DNA of 64,000 nucleotides from Claveliimonas bilis (GTDB taxonomy: Bacteria; Bacillota; Clostridia; Lachnospirales; Lachnospiraceae), in NCBI RefSeq assembly GCF_020892095.1, contig NZ_AP024845.1, forward strand, positions 2,728,001 to 2,792,000, written 5' to 3'. Shown in pieces: positions 25,731 to 34,500 of this stretch (positions are counted from its first letter, which is position 1; every line of letters begins with the position of its first letter). The notes beneath the pieces were generated by a model that made no database searches, had not been told where the DNA came from, and saw only the letters and a program-made list of their open reading frames with translations. The position numbers and the translations under genes are program-made.

Positions 25731-26936
25731 ATGAATGTATTAGTAGTAAACTGTGGAAGTTCTTCTCTGAAATTTCAGCTGATTAACTATGATAACAGAG
25801 ATGTTATGGCAAAAGGAATCTGCGAACGTATCGGAATTGACGGACGCCTTGTGTATGAGCCAAAGGGAGGAGAAAAGGAAGTAACAGAGGCAGCAATGCC
25901 GGATCATACAACAGCGATCCAGATGGTGCTGGACGCTCTTGTAAATGAAAAATCCGGCGTTGTAAAATCATTAAGTGAAATTGATGCCATCGGTCACCGT
26001 GTACTTCACGGAGGAATGAAGATCACAAATTCTGTTATTATCGACGAGGAAGTGATCAAGGTTATTGAAGAGTGCGCGGATCTTGGACCTCTTCACAATC
26101 CTGCAAACCTTATGGGAATCAATGCATGTATGAAGCTGATGCCGGGCGTTCCTAATGTGGCTGTATTTGACACCGCATTCCATCAGACAATGCCGCCGAA
26201 AGCTTATATGTATGGAATCCCGAAAGAATATTATGAGAAATATGCGATCCGTAAATACGGCTTCCATGGAACTTCTCACAAATATGTTTCCAAGAGAACA
26301 GCAGATTTTCTTGGAAAAGATATCAAGGATCTTAAGATCATCGTATGCCACATGGGCAACGGAGCATCTTTGTCCGCAGTAAAAGACGGCAAATGTGTGG
26401 ATACATCCATGGGACTGACACCTTTGGAAGGTGTGATCATGGGAACACGTTCCGGAGATATTGATCCTGCTTTTGTTGAGTACCTTTGCAACAAGGAAAA
26501 CCTTTCCGTATCCGAAGTACTGAACATTTTAAATAAGAAATCCGGTATGCTTGGAATGACAGGAATCTCCAGCGATTATCGTGACGTGGCTGCAGCTGCA
26601 GAAGAAGGAAATCAGGATGCCATCAACTGTCTGGAAGCATATGCTTACCGTATTATCAAATATATCGGCTCCTATATTGCAGCTATGGGCGGAGTAGATG
26701 TGATCACATTTACAGCAGGTCTGGGAGAAAACGCAATTCCGCTGCGTAAGACAATCTGTGAAGCTTTCGGATATATGGGACTGGTATTTGATGATGAGGC
26801 AAATAACTGCCGCGGCAAGGAAATGATCATTACCAAACCGGAATCCAAGATTATGGCTTGTGTCATTCCTACAAATGAGGAAATTGCGATCTGTGAAGAA
26901 ACAGTAGAACTCGTACAGAAAAGCCTTGACAAATAA
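25731..26936 (+). CDS. ackA: acetate kinase
   Basis: Acetyl phosphate + ADP to acetate + ATP, completing the Pta-AckA route. A 401-residue ASKHA kinase: LVVNCGSSSLKFQL, HRVLHGG, GFHGTSHKYVS, CHMGNGASLSAV, GTRSGDIDP and TFTAGLGENA. AGGAGG-like GGAGGAAA upstream. It is probably transcribed with yceD-rpmF, which starts 44 bases later. Confidence 0.98.
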   Translation: MNVLVVNCGSSSLKFQLINYDNRDVMAKGICERIGIDGRLVYEPKGGEKEVTEAAMPDHTTAIQMVLDALVNEKSGVVKSLSEIDAIGHRVLHGGMKITNSVIIDEEVIKVIEECADLGPLHNPANLMGINACMKLMPGVPNVAVFDTAFHQTMPPKAYMYGIPKEYYEKYAIRKYGFHGTSHKYVSKRTADFLGKDIKDLKIIVCHMGNGASLSAVKDGKCVDTSMGLTPLEGVIMGTRSGDIDPAFVEYLCNKENLSVSEVLNILNKKSGMLGMTGISSDYRDVAAAAEEGNQDAINCLEAYAYRIIKYIGSYIAAMGGVDVITFTAGLGENAIPLRKTICEAFGYMGLVFDDEANNCRGKEMIITKPESKIMACVIPTNEEIAICEETVELVQKSLDK

Positions 26937-26980
26937 GAACAGAAAAGATATACTTTAAAAAGTGTGGTTAGGAGAACGTC

Positions 26981-27508
26981 ATGCTGATAGAATTAACGAA
27001 ACTCCTGGAACAGGATGGGAAGACCATTCGCCGGGAAGCACATCTTGAACTGGAAGATATCCGAATATTCGGGAATCCGTATAAGCTTCAGGAATTGGAG
27101 CCGATACAATTGGAAATCACGAATCTGGGAAAGAAAGTAATCCGGATTACAGGAAGTGCAAAAGTGAGAACTATCATTCCATGTGACAGATGTCTGGAAG
27201 ATGTCCCCTATGTGTTCGAACTCAATTTTGAGCGGGAAGCGGATATGAAGCTTACGGAAGAAGAGCGGAAGGGATCAGATGAGGAATACAATTTCCTGGA
27301 AGAAATGTGCATCAATACAGACACGCTGATACAAAACGAGCTTCTGATCAACTGGCCGATTCGAGTGCTGTGCCAAGAGGACTGTAAAGGAATCTGCAGC
27401 AATTGTGGTGCTAATCTGAATCATGGTGAATGTGGCTGTGACAGACAGGTATTAGACCCGCGAATGGCAGCCTTTAGCGATATATTCAGCAAGTTTAAGG
27501 AGGTGTAA
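26981..27508 (+). CDS. yceD: YceD/DUF177 family protein
   Basis: A 175-residue protein of the DUF177 family, nearly always encoded next to rpmF and implicated in rRNA or 23S-linked processes. The conserved CDRCLEDV and LNFER segment lies at residues 67-85. A cysteine cluster near the end (CQEDCKGICSNCGANLNHG, CGC) probably binds zinc. Three bases separate its stop from the rpmF start. Confidence 0.9.
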   Translation: MLIELTKLLEQDGKTIRREAHLELEDIRIFGNPYKLQELEPIQLEITNLGKKVIRITGSAKVRTIIPCDRCLEDVPYVFELNFEREADMKLTEEERKGSDEEYNFLEEMCINTDTLIQNELLINWPIRVLCQEDCKGICSNCGANLNHGECGCDRQVLDPRMAAFSDIFSKFKEV

Positions 27509-27511
27509 AGT

Positions 27512-27691
27512 ATGTCCATCTGTCCAAAGAATAAATCATCCAAAGCTAGAAGAGATAAAAGAAGAGCAAACTGGAAAATGAGCGCACCAAATCTGGTAAA
27601 ATGCAGCAAATGCGGCGAACTGATGATGCCTCATAGAGTGTGCAAAGCATGCGGATCTTACAATAAGAAGGAGATCATTGCTCAGGATTAA
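27512..27691 (+). CDS. rpmF: 50S ribosomal protein L32
   Basis: A 59-residue protein with the basic N-terminus typical of L32 (SKARRDKRRANW) and the zinc-binding cysteines CSKC and CKAC. It lies directly after yceD with the ribosome site AAGGAGGTG overlapping the yceD stop, which indicates translational linkage. It is followed by a good terminator. Confidence 0.97.
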   Translation: MSICPKNKSSKARRDKRRANWKMSAPNLVKCSKCGELMMPHRVCKACGSYNKKEIIAQD

Positions 27692-27710
27692 TTGGAGAAA
27701 TTGGAAGTAA

Positions 27711-27741
27711 GGAGATTCTGTTGTTGCAGGATCTCCTTTTT
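27711..27741 (+). terminator. terminator after rpmF
   Basis: GGAGATTCTG (27711-27720) pairs with CAGGATCTCC (27727-27736, one G-U pair) around a six-base loop, followed by five Ts. Confidence 0.75.
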
Positions 27742-27743
27742 CA

Positions 27744-27890
27744 TTTAACAGGAAACGAAGTTTCCTGTTAAATAAAACGCTCCGCGGGATGCGCACTCGC
27801 GCAAATGGAAATTTGCCGCTAAAGCGACCGCGCTCGGCGCGGGAGTTCCGCTTGCGGAACTCTTTCTTATAACAGGGAACTTCGTTCCTT
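27744..27890. repeat. cluster of nested palindromes, possible small interspersed repeat
   Basis: Five hairpins stand in a row. TTTAACAGGAAAC-gaa-GTTTCCTGTTAAA (perfect, 13 pairs) comes first. Next are GCAAAT-ggaa-ATTTGC and a GC-rich patch (27780-27845). Then come GAGTTCCGC-tt-GCGGAACTC and a terminal GGAAC-ttc-GTTCC resembling the first unit. The patch is far more GC-rich than its surroundings and fills the gap between rpmF and a PfkB gene. A related AACTTCGTTTCCTGTT segment occurs at 47753-47768, so it may be one copy of a dispersed repeat. Confidence 0.5.
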
Positions 27891-27906
27891 AAAGGAGGTA
27901 AGAGAG

Positions 27907-28821
27907 ATGATTTATACGGTGACATTTAATCCTTCCCTGGATTATGTGGTCGGATTGGACAAATTTATCCCGGGGACGGTGAACCGGGCAGCCAGCGAGC
28001 ATATTTATCCGGGAGGAAAAGGAATCAATGTTTCGGTTATGCTTTCCCACTTGGGATACGAGAGCCGGATCCTGGGATTTTCAGCGGGATTTACCGGGAG
28101 AAGCCTGCAGGATATGCTGAAGTATCACGGCTGTCCTCCGGACTTCATAGAGGTGAAAGAGGGACAGACAAGAATCAATGTAAAGCTGAATGCCGGGGAG
28201 GAGACAGAGATTAACGGACAGGGTCCGACGATCACAGGTCAGGATATGGAAAAGCTCTACCAAAAACTGGATATTCTTCAGAGGGGAGACTGGCTGGTCC
28301 TTGCCGGCAGCATTCCAGGATCAGTGCCCCGTGATGTGTATGAGAGGATCATAGAAAGACTGTACAAAAAGGGTGTCCATTGTATTGTGGATGCAGAAAA
28401 AGAGCTTTTGATGGATGTTCTGAAATATAAGCCATTTCTTATAAAGCCAAATCATCACGAACTGGAAGAAATGTTTGGAAAAGAACTGAAAACACAGGAA
28501 GAAATTATTAGACATGCCAGATTGCTTCAGGAAATGGGGGCGGTCAATGTACTGGTTTCTATGGATGCAGAGGGGGCAGTTCTGGCGACAGGATCAGGAG
28601 AGATTTATCAGAGGAACGCCCCGAAGGGAAGAGTGGTAAACTCTGTTGGCGCCGGAGATTCCATGGTTGCCGGATTTCTGGCAGGGTATCTGCAGACAGG
28701 AGATTATGAAAAAGCGCTTGAACTGGGCGTTGCTGCCGGAAGCGCGACCGCTTTTACAAGCTGGCTGGCAAAAAAAGAAGAAATTTACGCCCTTCCTGCA
28801 AAAGAAATGGCGCCGGCCTGA
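27907..28821 (+). CDS. 1-phosphofructokinase/tagatose-6-phosphate kinase family (PfkB) sugar kinase
   Basis: A 304-residue PfkB-family kinase. Motifs: TFNPSLDYVV, the substrate-binding GGKGINVS, LAGSIPGSVP, IKPNHHELEEM and the ATP/anion-hole motif NSVGAGDSMVAGF with the catalytic aspartate. The best fit is 1-phosphofructokinase (fructose 1-phosphate to 1,6-bisphosphate), but no fructose PTS or DeoR regulator is nearby, so tagatose-6-phosphate is possible. Ribosome site AAAGGAGG. The gene interrupts the rpmF-plsX neighbourhood common in Firmicutes. Confidence 0.85.
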   Translation: MIYTVTFNPSLDYVVGLDKFIPGTVNRAASEHIYPGGKGINVSVMLSHLGYESRILGFSAGFTGRSLQDMLKYHGCPPDFIEVKEGQTRINVKLNAGEETEINGQGPTITGQDMEKLYQKLDILQRGDWLVLAGSIPGSVPRDVYERIIERLYKKGVHCIVDAEKELLMDVLKYKPFLIKPNHHELEEMFGKELKTQEEIIRHARLLQEMGAVNVLVSMDAEGAVLATGSGEIYQRNAPKGRVVNSVGAGDSMVAGFLAGYLQTGDYEKALELGVAAGSATAFTSWLAKKEEIYALPAKEMAPA

Positions 28822-28832
28822 TGGCCGGCGCC
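28809..28832. terminator. GC-rich hairpin between convergent pfkB and FKBP genes
   Basis: GGCGCCGGCC (28809-28818) and GGCCGGCGCC (28823-28832) form a perfect 10-pair stem with a four-base loop spanning the pfkB stop codon. There is no T-run on either strand, so it is a boundary hairpin rather than a standard terminator. Confidence 0.45.
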
Positions 28833-28841
28833 GAGAGAGCG

Positions 28842-29357
28842 TTATTCATAGATTCCGTTTACTGTAACAGTAAAAACGGCGTCTTTTCCATTTAGCTCCT
28901 CATTGCCGTAATCATCCGGGAAGGTTACCTGTACTTCTACCGTATCTCCGGGATGGGAGCCGATCAGCTGATCTTCAAAATCGTCAATATAGTCGCCGGA
29001 ACCGATCACCAGATCTGTTCCGTTTCCGTCTGTGCTTCCCCCTTCAAATTCAACGCCGTCCACAGTGCCGACGTAGTCAATATTGACAGTGTCCCCATCT
29101 TCAACAGTCAAAGAAGTATCCGTCTGGTAAGTTTCAGACTGCTCTTCGGTCTGCTGGTTTTCTGACTGCTGGGTATCTGAAGAAGAATCATCATTTTCTG
29201 ACCGGAGCGCATCCCATATGATGACAGCGGCCAAAATCACAATGGCCAGTATGGGGACAGCGATTTTGAGAATATTTTTTACACGTGCCCTGCGGGCTTT
29301 TCTTGCACGTTCGCGGGCTCTTCGTTCCTGAGCCATTTTCCGGTTTTCTTTTTTCAT
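28842..29357 (-). CDS. membrane-anchored FKBP-type peptidyl-prolyl isomerase-like protein
   Basis: A 171-residue protein. The start is strongly basic, one membrane helix follows at about 29-48 (ILKIAVPILAIVILAAVII), then an acidic Gln/Ser/Thr linker (52-80). An FKBP-like domain covers about 82-171 (DGDTVNIDYVGTVDGVEF, IGSGDYIDDFEDQLIG, VTFPDDYGNEELNGK, FTVTVNGI). The order resembles the FKBP unit of trigger factor. It probably works as an extracytoplasmic folding helper. Some active-site aromatics are not obvious, so enzyme activity is uncertain. Divergent from plsX. Confidence 0.75.
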   Translation of the reverse strand: MKKENRKMAQERRARERARKARRARVKNILKIAVPILAIVILAAVIIWDALRSENDDSSSDTQQSENQQTEEQSETYQTDTSLTVEDGDTVNIDYVGTVDGVEFEGGSTDGNGTDLVIGSGDYIDDFEDQLIGSHPGDTVEVQVTFPDDYGNEELNGKDAVFTVTVNGIYE

Positions 29358-29483
29358 GTCTGTAGTACTCCTTTGTTTTTTCTGCTGATATTATACAGAA
29401 AAAGTGTGGCGCAAATGTGAAATCCCGGAAAATTGTCAGAGGACAAAGGCGAGGTGCTTTGACGGAAGAGAAGAAAAACAATA

Positions 29484-29512
29484 TTGATTTTTATTACAAT
29501 GTCTAGTAGAAT
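29484..29512 (+). promoter_or_regulatory. plsX promoter
   Basis: TTGATT (29484-29489), a 17-base spacer and TAGAAT (29507-29512), 28 bases before the plsX ATG. Confidence 0.5.
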
Positions 29513-29523
29513 GATTCTAGTAG
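29502..29523 (+). promoter_or_regulatory. candidate operator over the plsX -10 region
   Basis: TCTAGTAG occurs twice as a direct repeat (29502-29509 and 29516-29523). The middle also forms a dyad TAGAAT-g-ATTCTA overlapping the -10 box. FapR-like or other lipid regulators would be expected here, but the motif is not a clear match to a known consensus. Confidence 0.35.
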
Positions 29524-29540
29524 CGTTGGAGGAGATAAAA

Positions 29541-30563
29541 ATGGCAGAATTGACAAAAATAGCACTGGATGCCATGGGAGGGGATAATGCCCCGGAAGAA
29601 ATGGTAAAAGGTGCAGTTGATGCAGTTGGAAGAGAAAAATCTATCAAAGTATTTCTGGTAGGACGGGAAGATGTCATAAAGAAAGAGCTGGAAAAATATA
29701 CTTACAGTTCTCAGCAGATAGAAATTGTCCATGCTTCAGAAGTGATAGAGACTGCGGAGCCGCCGGTGAACGCGATCCGCAAAAAGAAAGATTCCTCAAT
29801 CGTAGTGGGAATGAAGATGGTAAAAAACGGAGAGGCAGACGCCTTTGTTTCTGCAGGAAGCTCCGGTGCTGTGCTTGTAGGAGGACAGACCATTGTCGGC
29901 AGGATCAAAGGAGTGGAAAGACCTCCGCTGGCGCCGTTGATCCCTACAGAGAAAGGGGTGTCTCTTCTGATTGACTGTGGAGCCAATGTAGATGCAAGAC
30001 CCTCACATCTGGTACAGTTTGCCAAGATGGGTTCTATTTATATGGAACACGTTATGGGAGTAAGAAATCCCAAAGTGGCAATTGTGAACATTGGAGCTGA
30101 GGAAGAGAAGGGGAATGCACTTGTCAAAGAAACATTTCCGCTTCTGAAAAAGGCAGATGGGATTAACTTTACCGGAAGTATTGAGGCAAGGGAAATTCCT
30201 CATGGACAGGCAGATGTCATTGTATGTGAAGCATTTGCAGGGAATATTATTCTGAAGCTTTTTGAAGGAGTAGGCGCAGTGCTTATCAGCAAGGTAAAAG
30301 AGGGGATGATGACAAGTCTGAGAAGCAAGATCGGCGCGCTGCTTGTAAAACCGGCTCTGAAAGAGACGTTGAAAGGATTTGATACAAGCGAATATGGCGG
30401 GGCGCCACTGCTTGGGCTGAAAGGTCTTGTGGTGAAGACACATGGAAGTTCTACGGCAAAAGAGGTTTCCAATTCGATCATTCAATGCCTTACCTTCAAG
30501 GAACAGCGAATCAACGAAAAGATTCAGGAGTGTATTCAGGCGGATCAGGGGTCCGATGAATAG
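29541..30563 (+). CDS. plsX: phosphate acyltransferase PlsX
   Basis: Makes acyl-phosphate from acyl-ACP for phospholipid synthesis. The protein is 340 residues: IALDAMGGDNAPEEMVKGA at the start, AGSSGAVLVGG, MPTEKG-like LIPTEKGVSLLIDCGAN, NIGAEEEKGN and GNIILKLFEGVG. The start at 29541 has GGAGGAG eight bases upstream. An in-frame ATG at 29484 overlaps the promoter. It is followed by acpP. Confidence 0.95.
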   Translation: MAELTKIALDAMGGDNAPEEMVKGAVDAVGREKSIKVFLVGREDVIKKELEKYTYSSQQIEIVHASEVIETAEPPVNAIRKKKDSSIVVGMKMVKNGEADAFVSAGSSGAVLVGGQTIVGRIKGVERPPLAPLIPTEKGVSLLIDCGANVDARPSHLVQFAKMGSIYMEHVMGVRNPKVAIVNIGAEEEKGNALVKETFPLLKKADGINFTGSIEAREIPHGQADVIVCEAFAGNIILKLFEGVGAVLISKVKEGMMTSLRSKIGALLVKPALKETLKGFDTSEYGGAPLLGLKGLVVKTHGSSTAKEVSNSIIQCLTFKEQRINEKIQECIQADQGSDE

Positions 30564-30593
30564 ATATTAAGCAACAAAAAGGAGATGAAAGCT

Positions 30594-30824
30594 ATGGAAT
30601 TTGAAAAATTACAGGAAATCGTTTCAGATGTTCTGAACGTAAACAAAGATGAAATTACAATGGAGTCTACCTTTGTAGATGATCTGGGAGCGGATTCCCT
30701 GGATATTTTCCAGATTATTATGGGAATTGAAGAAGCATTTGATATCGAGATCGACAACGATGATGCAGAGAAGATCGTAACTGTAGGGGATGCAGTAGAG
30801 CAGATTAAAAACGCAACTAACTAG
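30594..30824 (+). CDS. acpP: acyl carrier protein
   Basis: A 76-residue acidic four-helix carrier of fatty acyl chains. The phosphopantetheine attachment serine is in LGADSLDIF. The start at 30594 has AAGGAGAT eight bases upstream, whereas the ATG at 30585 falls within that site. It is co-directional with plsX (30-base gap) and ends at a hairpin before rnc. Confidence 0.97.
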   Translation: MEFEKLQEIVSDVLNVNKDEITMESTFVDDLGADSLDIFQIIMGIEEAFDIEIDNDDAEKIVTVGDAVEQIKNATN

Positions 30825-30835
30825 GCGGAAAAAGG

Positions 30836-30861
30836 AAAAGCCCAGGTTTGGGCTTTTTCCT
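30836..30861 (+). terminator. terminator between acpP and rnc
   Basis: AAAAGCCC (30836-30843) and GGGCTTTT (30850-30857) form the stem, followed by Ts. Because rnc starts only about 16 bases later, some read-through must supply rnc and smc unless another promoter exists. Confidence 0.6.
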
Positions 30862-30876
30862 TTTATGAGGAAAAAT

Positions 30877-31581
30877 ATGAATCATAAAGTAAAAGAATTG
30901 AAAGAATTGCAGGAAAAAATTAAATACCATTTTCAAGATCCGCAGATCCTTCGGCAGGCAATGATACATAGCTCCTATGCCAATGAAAATCATCTTCAGA
31001 AATATGAGTGTAACGAGAGGCTGGAATTTCTGGGTGATGCGGTCCTGGAACTTGTATCAAGTGAATTTTTGTTTCATGAGGATAAGAAGATGCCGGAAGG
31101 CGAGCTGACTAAAACAAGAGCCAGCATGGTCTGTGAACAGGCTCTGGCGTTCTGCGCACGTCAGATCGGTCTGGGAGATTATCTTTTGCTGGGCAAAGGA
31201 GAGGACGCCACCGGAGGAAGGAAGAGAGATTCGATTACATCGGATGCTCTGGAGGCTCTTATAGGCGCAATTTATATGGATGGTGGTTTTGCTAATGCAA
31301 AAGAGTTTATCCATCGGGTTGTTTTAAATGATCTGGAGCATAAAAAACTCTTTTATGATAGCAAGACTATCCTGCAGGAAATCGTGCAGGCTAATTTTCA
31401 GGATCCTGTGGAATACCGATTGCTGGGAGAAGAAGGTCCGGATCATGATAAATCATTCCGGGTCATGGTGTATATAGGAGAGCAGGCATTCGGCCAGGGA
31501 AAAGGAAGGGCCAAGAAGGCGGCGGAACAGGAGGCGGCCTACCAGACGATCCTTATGCTGCATAAGAAGAATATAAAGTAG
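30877..31581 (+). CDS. rnc: ribonuclease III
   Basis: Cuts double-stranded RNA, including rRNA precursors. It is 234 residues. The RNase III signature NERLEFLGDAVLEL lies at about 43-56, the second acidic site is SDALEALIGAIYMDGG, and the C-terminal double-stranded-RNA-binding domain (about 155-230) ends in GRAKKAAEQEAAYQTI. The start at 30877 has TGAGGA upstream. The ATG at 30865 has no ribosome site. It is seven bases upstream of smc, a conserved pair. Confidence 0.95.
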   Translation: MNHKVKELKELQEKIKYHFQDPQILRQAMIHSSYANENHLQKYECNERLEFLGDAVLELVSSEFLFHEDKKMPEGELTKTRASMVCEQALAFCARQIGLGDYLLLGKGEDATGGRKRDSITSDALEALIGAIYMDGGFANAKEFIHRVVLNDLEHKKLFYDSKTILQEIVQANFQDPVEYRLLGEEGPDHDKSFRVMVYIGEQAFGQGKGRAKKAAEQEAAYQTILMLHKKNIK

Positions 31582-31588
31582 GTGTTAC

Positions 31589-34500
31589 ATGTATTTAAAG
31601 AGCATTGAAGTGCAGGGATTTAAGTCCTTTGCCAATAAGATTGTATTCGATTTTCATAATGGGATTACAGGTATTGTAGGGCCAAACGGCAGCGGAAAGA
31701 GCAATGTGGCTGACGCAGTGCGCTGGGTGCTTGGCGAGCAGCGCGTAAAGCAGCTGCGTGGCGGAAACATGCAGGATGTGATCTTTTCCGGGACAGAGAA
31801 CCGTAAACCGCTAAGCTATGCTTCAGTTGCCATCACTTTAGATAATTCAGATCATCAGCTTGCTGTTGATTTTGAGGAAGTGACGGTTACAAGAAAACTG
31901 TATCGTTCCGGAGAAAGCGAATATCTTCTGAACGGATCGACATGCCGGCTGAAAGATATCAATGAGCTTTTTTATGATACCGGGATTGGAAAAGAAGGCT
32001 ATTCCATTATCGGACAGGGACAGATTGACAAGATCTTAAGCGGAAAACCGGAGGAGCGAAGAGAACTTTTTGACGAAGCGGCCGGGATTGTCAAATTTAA
32101 AAGGCGGAAAAATATGTCGGTCAAAAAGCTGGAGGATGAAAGGGCAAACCTTCTCCGGGTGAATGATATTCTTGCGGAATTGGAAAAGCAGATCGGACCT
32201 TTGAAGCGTCAGTCGGAAACAGCCAGGGAATATCTGAATAAAAAGGAAGAGTTGAAAACATTTGATATCAACATGTTTCTGCTGGAGACAGAACGACTGA
32301 AAGAGCAGATTCAGCAGATCCAGCAAAATTTAGACACTGCAAAAGAAGAGCTTAAGGTGGCCGGAACTTCGTACGATGATATGAAAGAGGAATACGAGGC
32401 GATTGAAAAGCAGGTAGATGAGATTGATGCGGCGATTGAAAAATCAAAAGGCCAGCTGAATGAAACAAATCTTCTGAAACAGCAGCTGGAAAACCAGATC
32501 GAGCTTCTGAAAGAACAGATCAACAGTGCAAAAATGTCAGATGAACATTACGGCCAGCGTTTTCATGCTATTCAGATTGAAATAGGGGAAAGAACCCGCC
32601 AGCTGGAAGAGTTTCAGCGGGAAAAGGACGCAATTTCCGGAGAGCTGAAGGAAAAAAGAAAATCAGAGGAAGAGGCAGGGCAAGCACTGATACATGTACA
32701 GAGCAGGATTGCCGCTCTTACCGATGAAATTGAAAAGAATAAAAACGATATTATAGAGATTCTGAATAACCGCGCTTCAACCCGGGCGAAAATACAGCGC
32801 TATGATACGATGATGGAACAGATCCAGGTGCAGAAATCCCAGATGCACAAGCGGCTCATCTCATCAGAAAGCGAAGCGGCGCTCCAGATACAGAATAAGA
32901 AGGAGCATGAAGAGAAGTTAAAAGAAATCTCCGACCATATCAGGACTCTTGAAGAAGAGAGCAGGGGACATGAGCAGCGGATTGAAATACTGCAAAAAGA
33001 GCTTGCCGGGCAGACAGAGAAACTCCGGATCGGGCAGACCGCCTATCACCGTGAGGAGTCACGCCTGGAATCTCTGAAAAATATTACCGAGCGGTATGAT
33101 GGGTATGGAAACAGCATCCGCAAGGTTATGGAGCATAAGGAACAGGAACAGGGACTTCTTGGGGTGGTAGCGGATATTATTAAAGTAGAAAAGGCATATG
33201 AAGTGGCGGTTGAGACTGCACTTGGAGGCAGTATTCAGAATATTGTCACTGACAGTGAGGAAACTGCCAAGAAAATGATTGCCTTTTTAAAGAAAAACCG
33301 GTTTGGACGGGCAACATTCCTCCCTCTGACCAGCGTCAGTTCAGGACAGAGATTTTCACGGTCTGAGGCATTGAAAGAACCGGGAGTGATCGGACTTGCC
33401 AGCAGCCTTGTACAGGTGGAAGAAAAGTACCGGGGAATTGCAGACCATCTGCTTGGAAGGACCATCGTGGTGGATACTATTGATCATGGAATCGCCATTG
33501 CAAGAAAATATCATCAGAGTCTTAGGCTTGTTACGACAGAAGGGGAACTTTTAAGTCCGGGAGGGTCCATGACAGGAGGGGCGTTCCGGAATTCCAGCAA
33601 TCTTTTGAGCAGGCGCCGGGAGATTGAAGAATTTGAAAAAACCGTGAAGCAGCTGAAAAAGGAAATGGAGGAAATGGAACAGTACTGCGAGGCACTGCGA
33701 AAAGAAAGAGCAGTCTGTTATGCAGCTGTAGATGAAATCCAGCAGAAGCTTCAGAAGGCTTATGTGATTCAAAATACAGAAAAGATGAATCTGGATCAGG
33801 CAGAAAACCGAATCCGGATACTTAGAGAGACTTCGGAGAGCGTCCGGCGGGAAACAGACGAACTGGATCAACAGATTACAGATATCAGCAATAATCAGGA
33901 GTCTATTACGGTAGAACTGGATACGTCTACCAGTCTGGAAGAGGAGCTTACAAGAAAAACGGAAGAAGCACAGGAACAGCTTGAAGCAGTAAAGGAAGAA
34001 GAGACAAGGTGCCAGAAAATTTCGGAGGAAGTACATCTGGCATATGCCTCTCTGGAACAGAAAAATACATTTATACTGGAAAATATTGAACGTATTCAGG
34101 AGGAAATTGCAAAGTTCGAAGAAGAGAAAAGCGGACTTGGCGAGAGTAAGGAAGATACGTCCAGAGAAATTCGGGAAAAGGAAGAGCAGATTGCAGATAT
34201 CCGTAAAACAATAGAAGATTCCAAAGAACTTTTTGAAGAAATTGAAGAACAGATTCGGGCGGATGTCCTCCAAAGGGATGAGCTGAACAGACAGCATAAG
34301 ACCTTTCTTGGCAAAAGGGAAGAACTTTCCAGACATATGTCAGACCTGGATAAAGAAATTTTCCGTCTGGAAAGCCGAAAGGAAGATTATGAACAGTCTT
34401 CAGAGAGACAGATCAATTATATGTGGGAAGAATATGAAATCACCTACAATCATGCACTGGAACTTAGAGATAAGAATCTGACAGATCTTGCCTTTATGAA

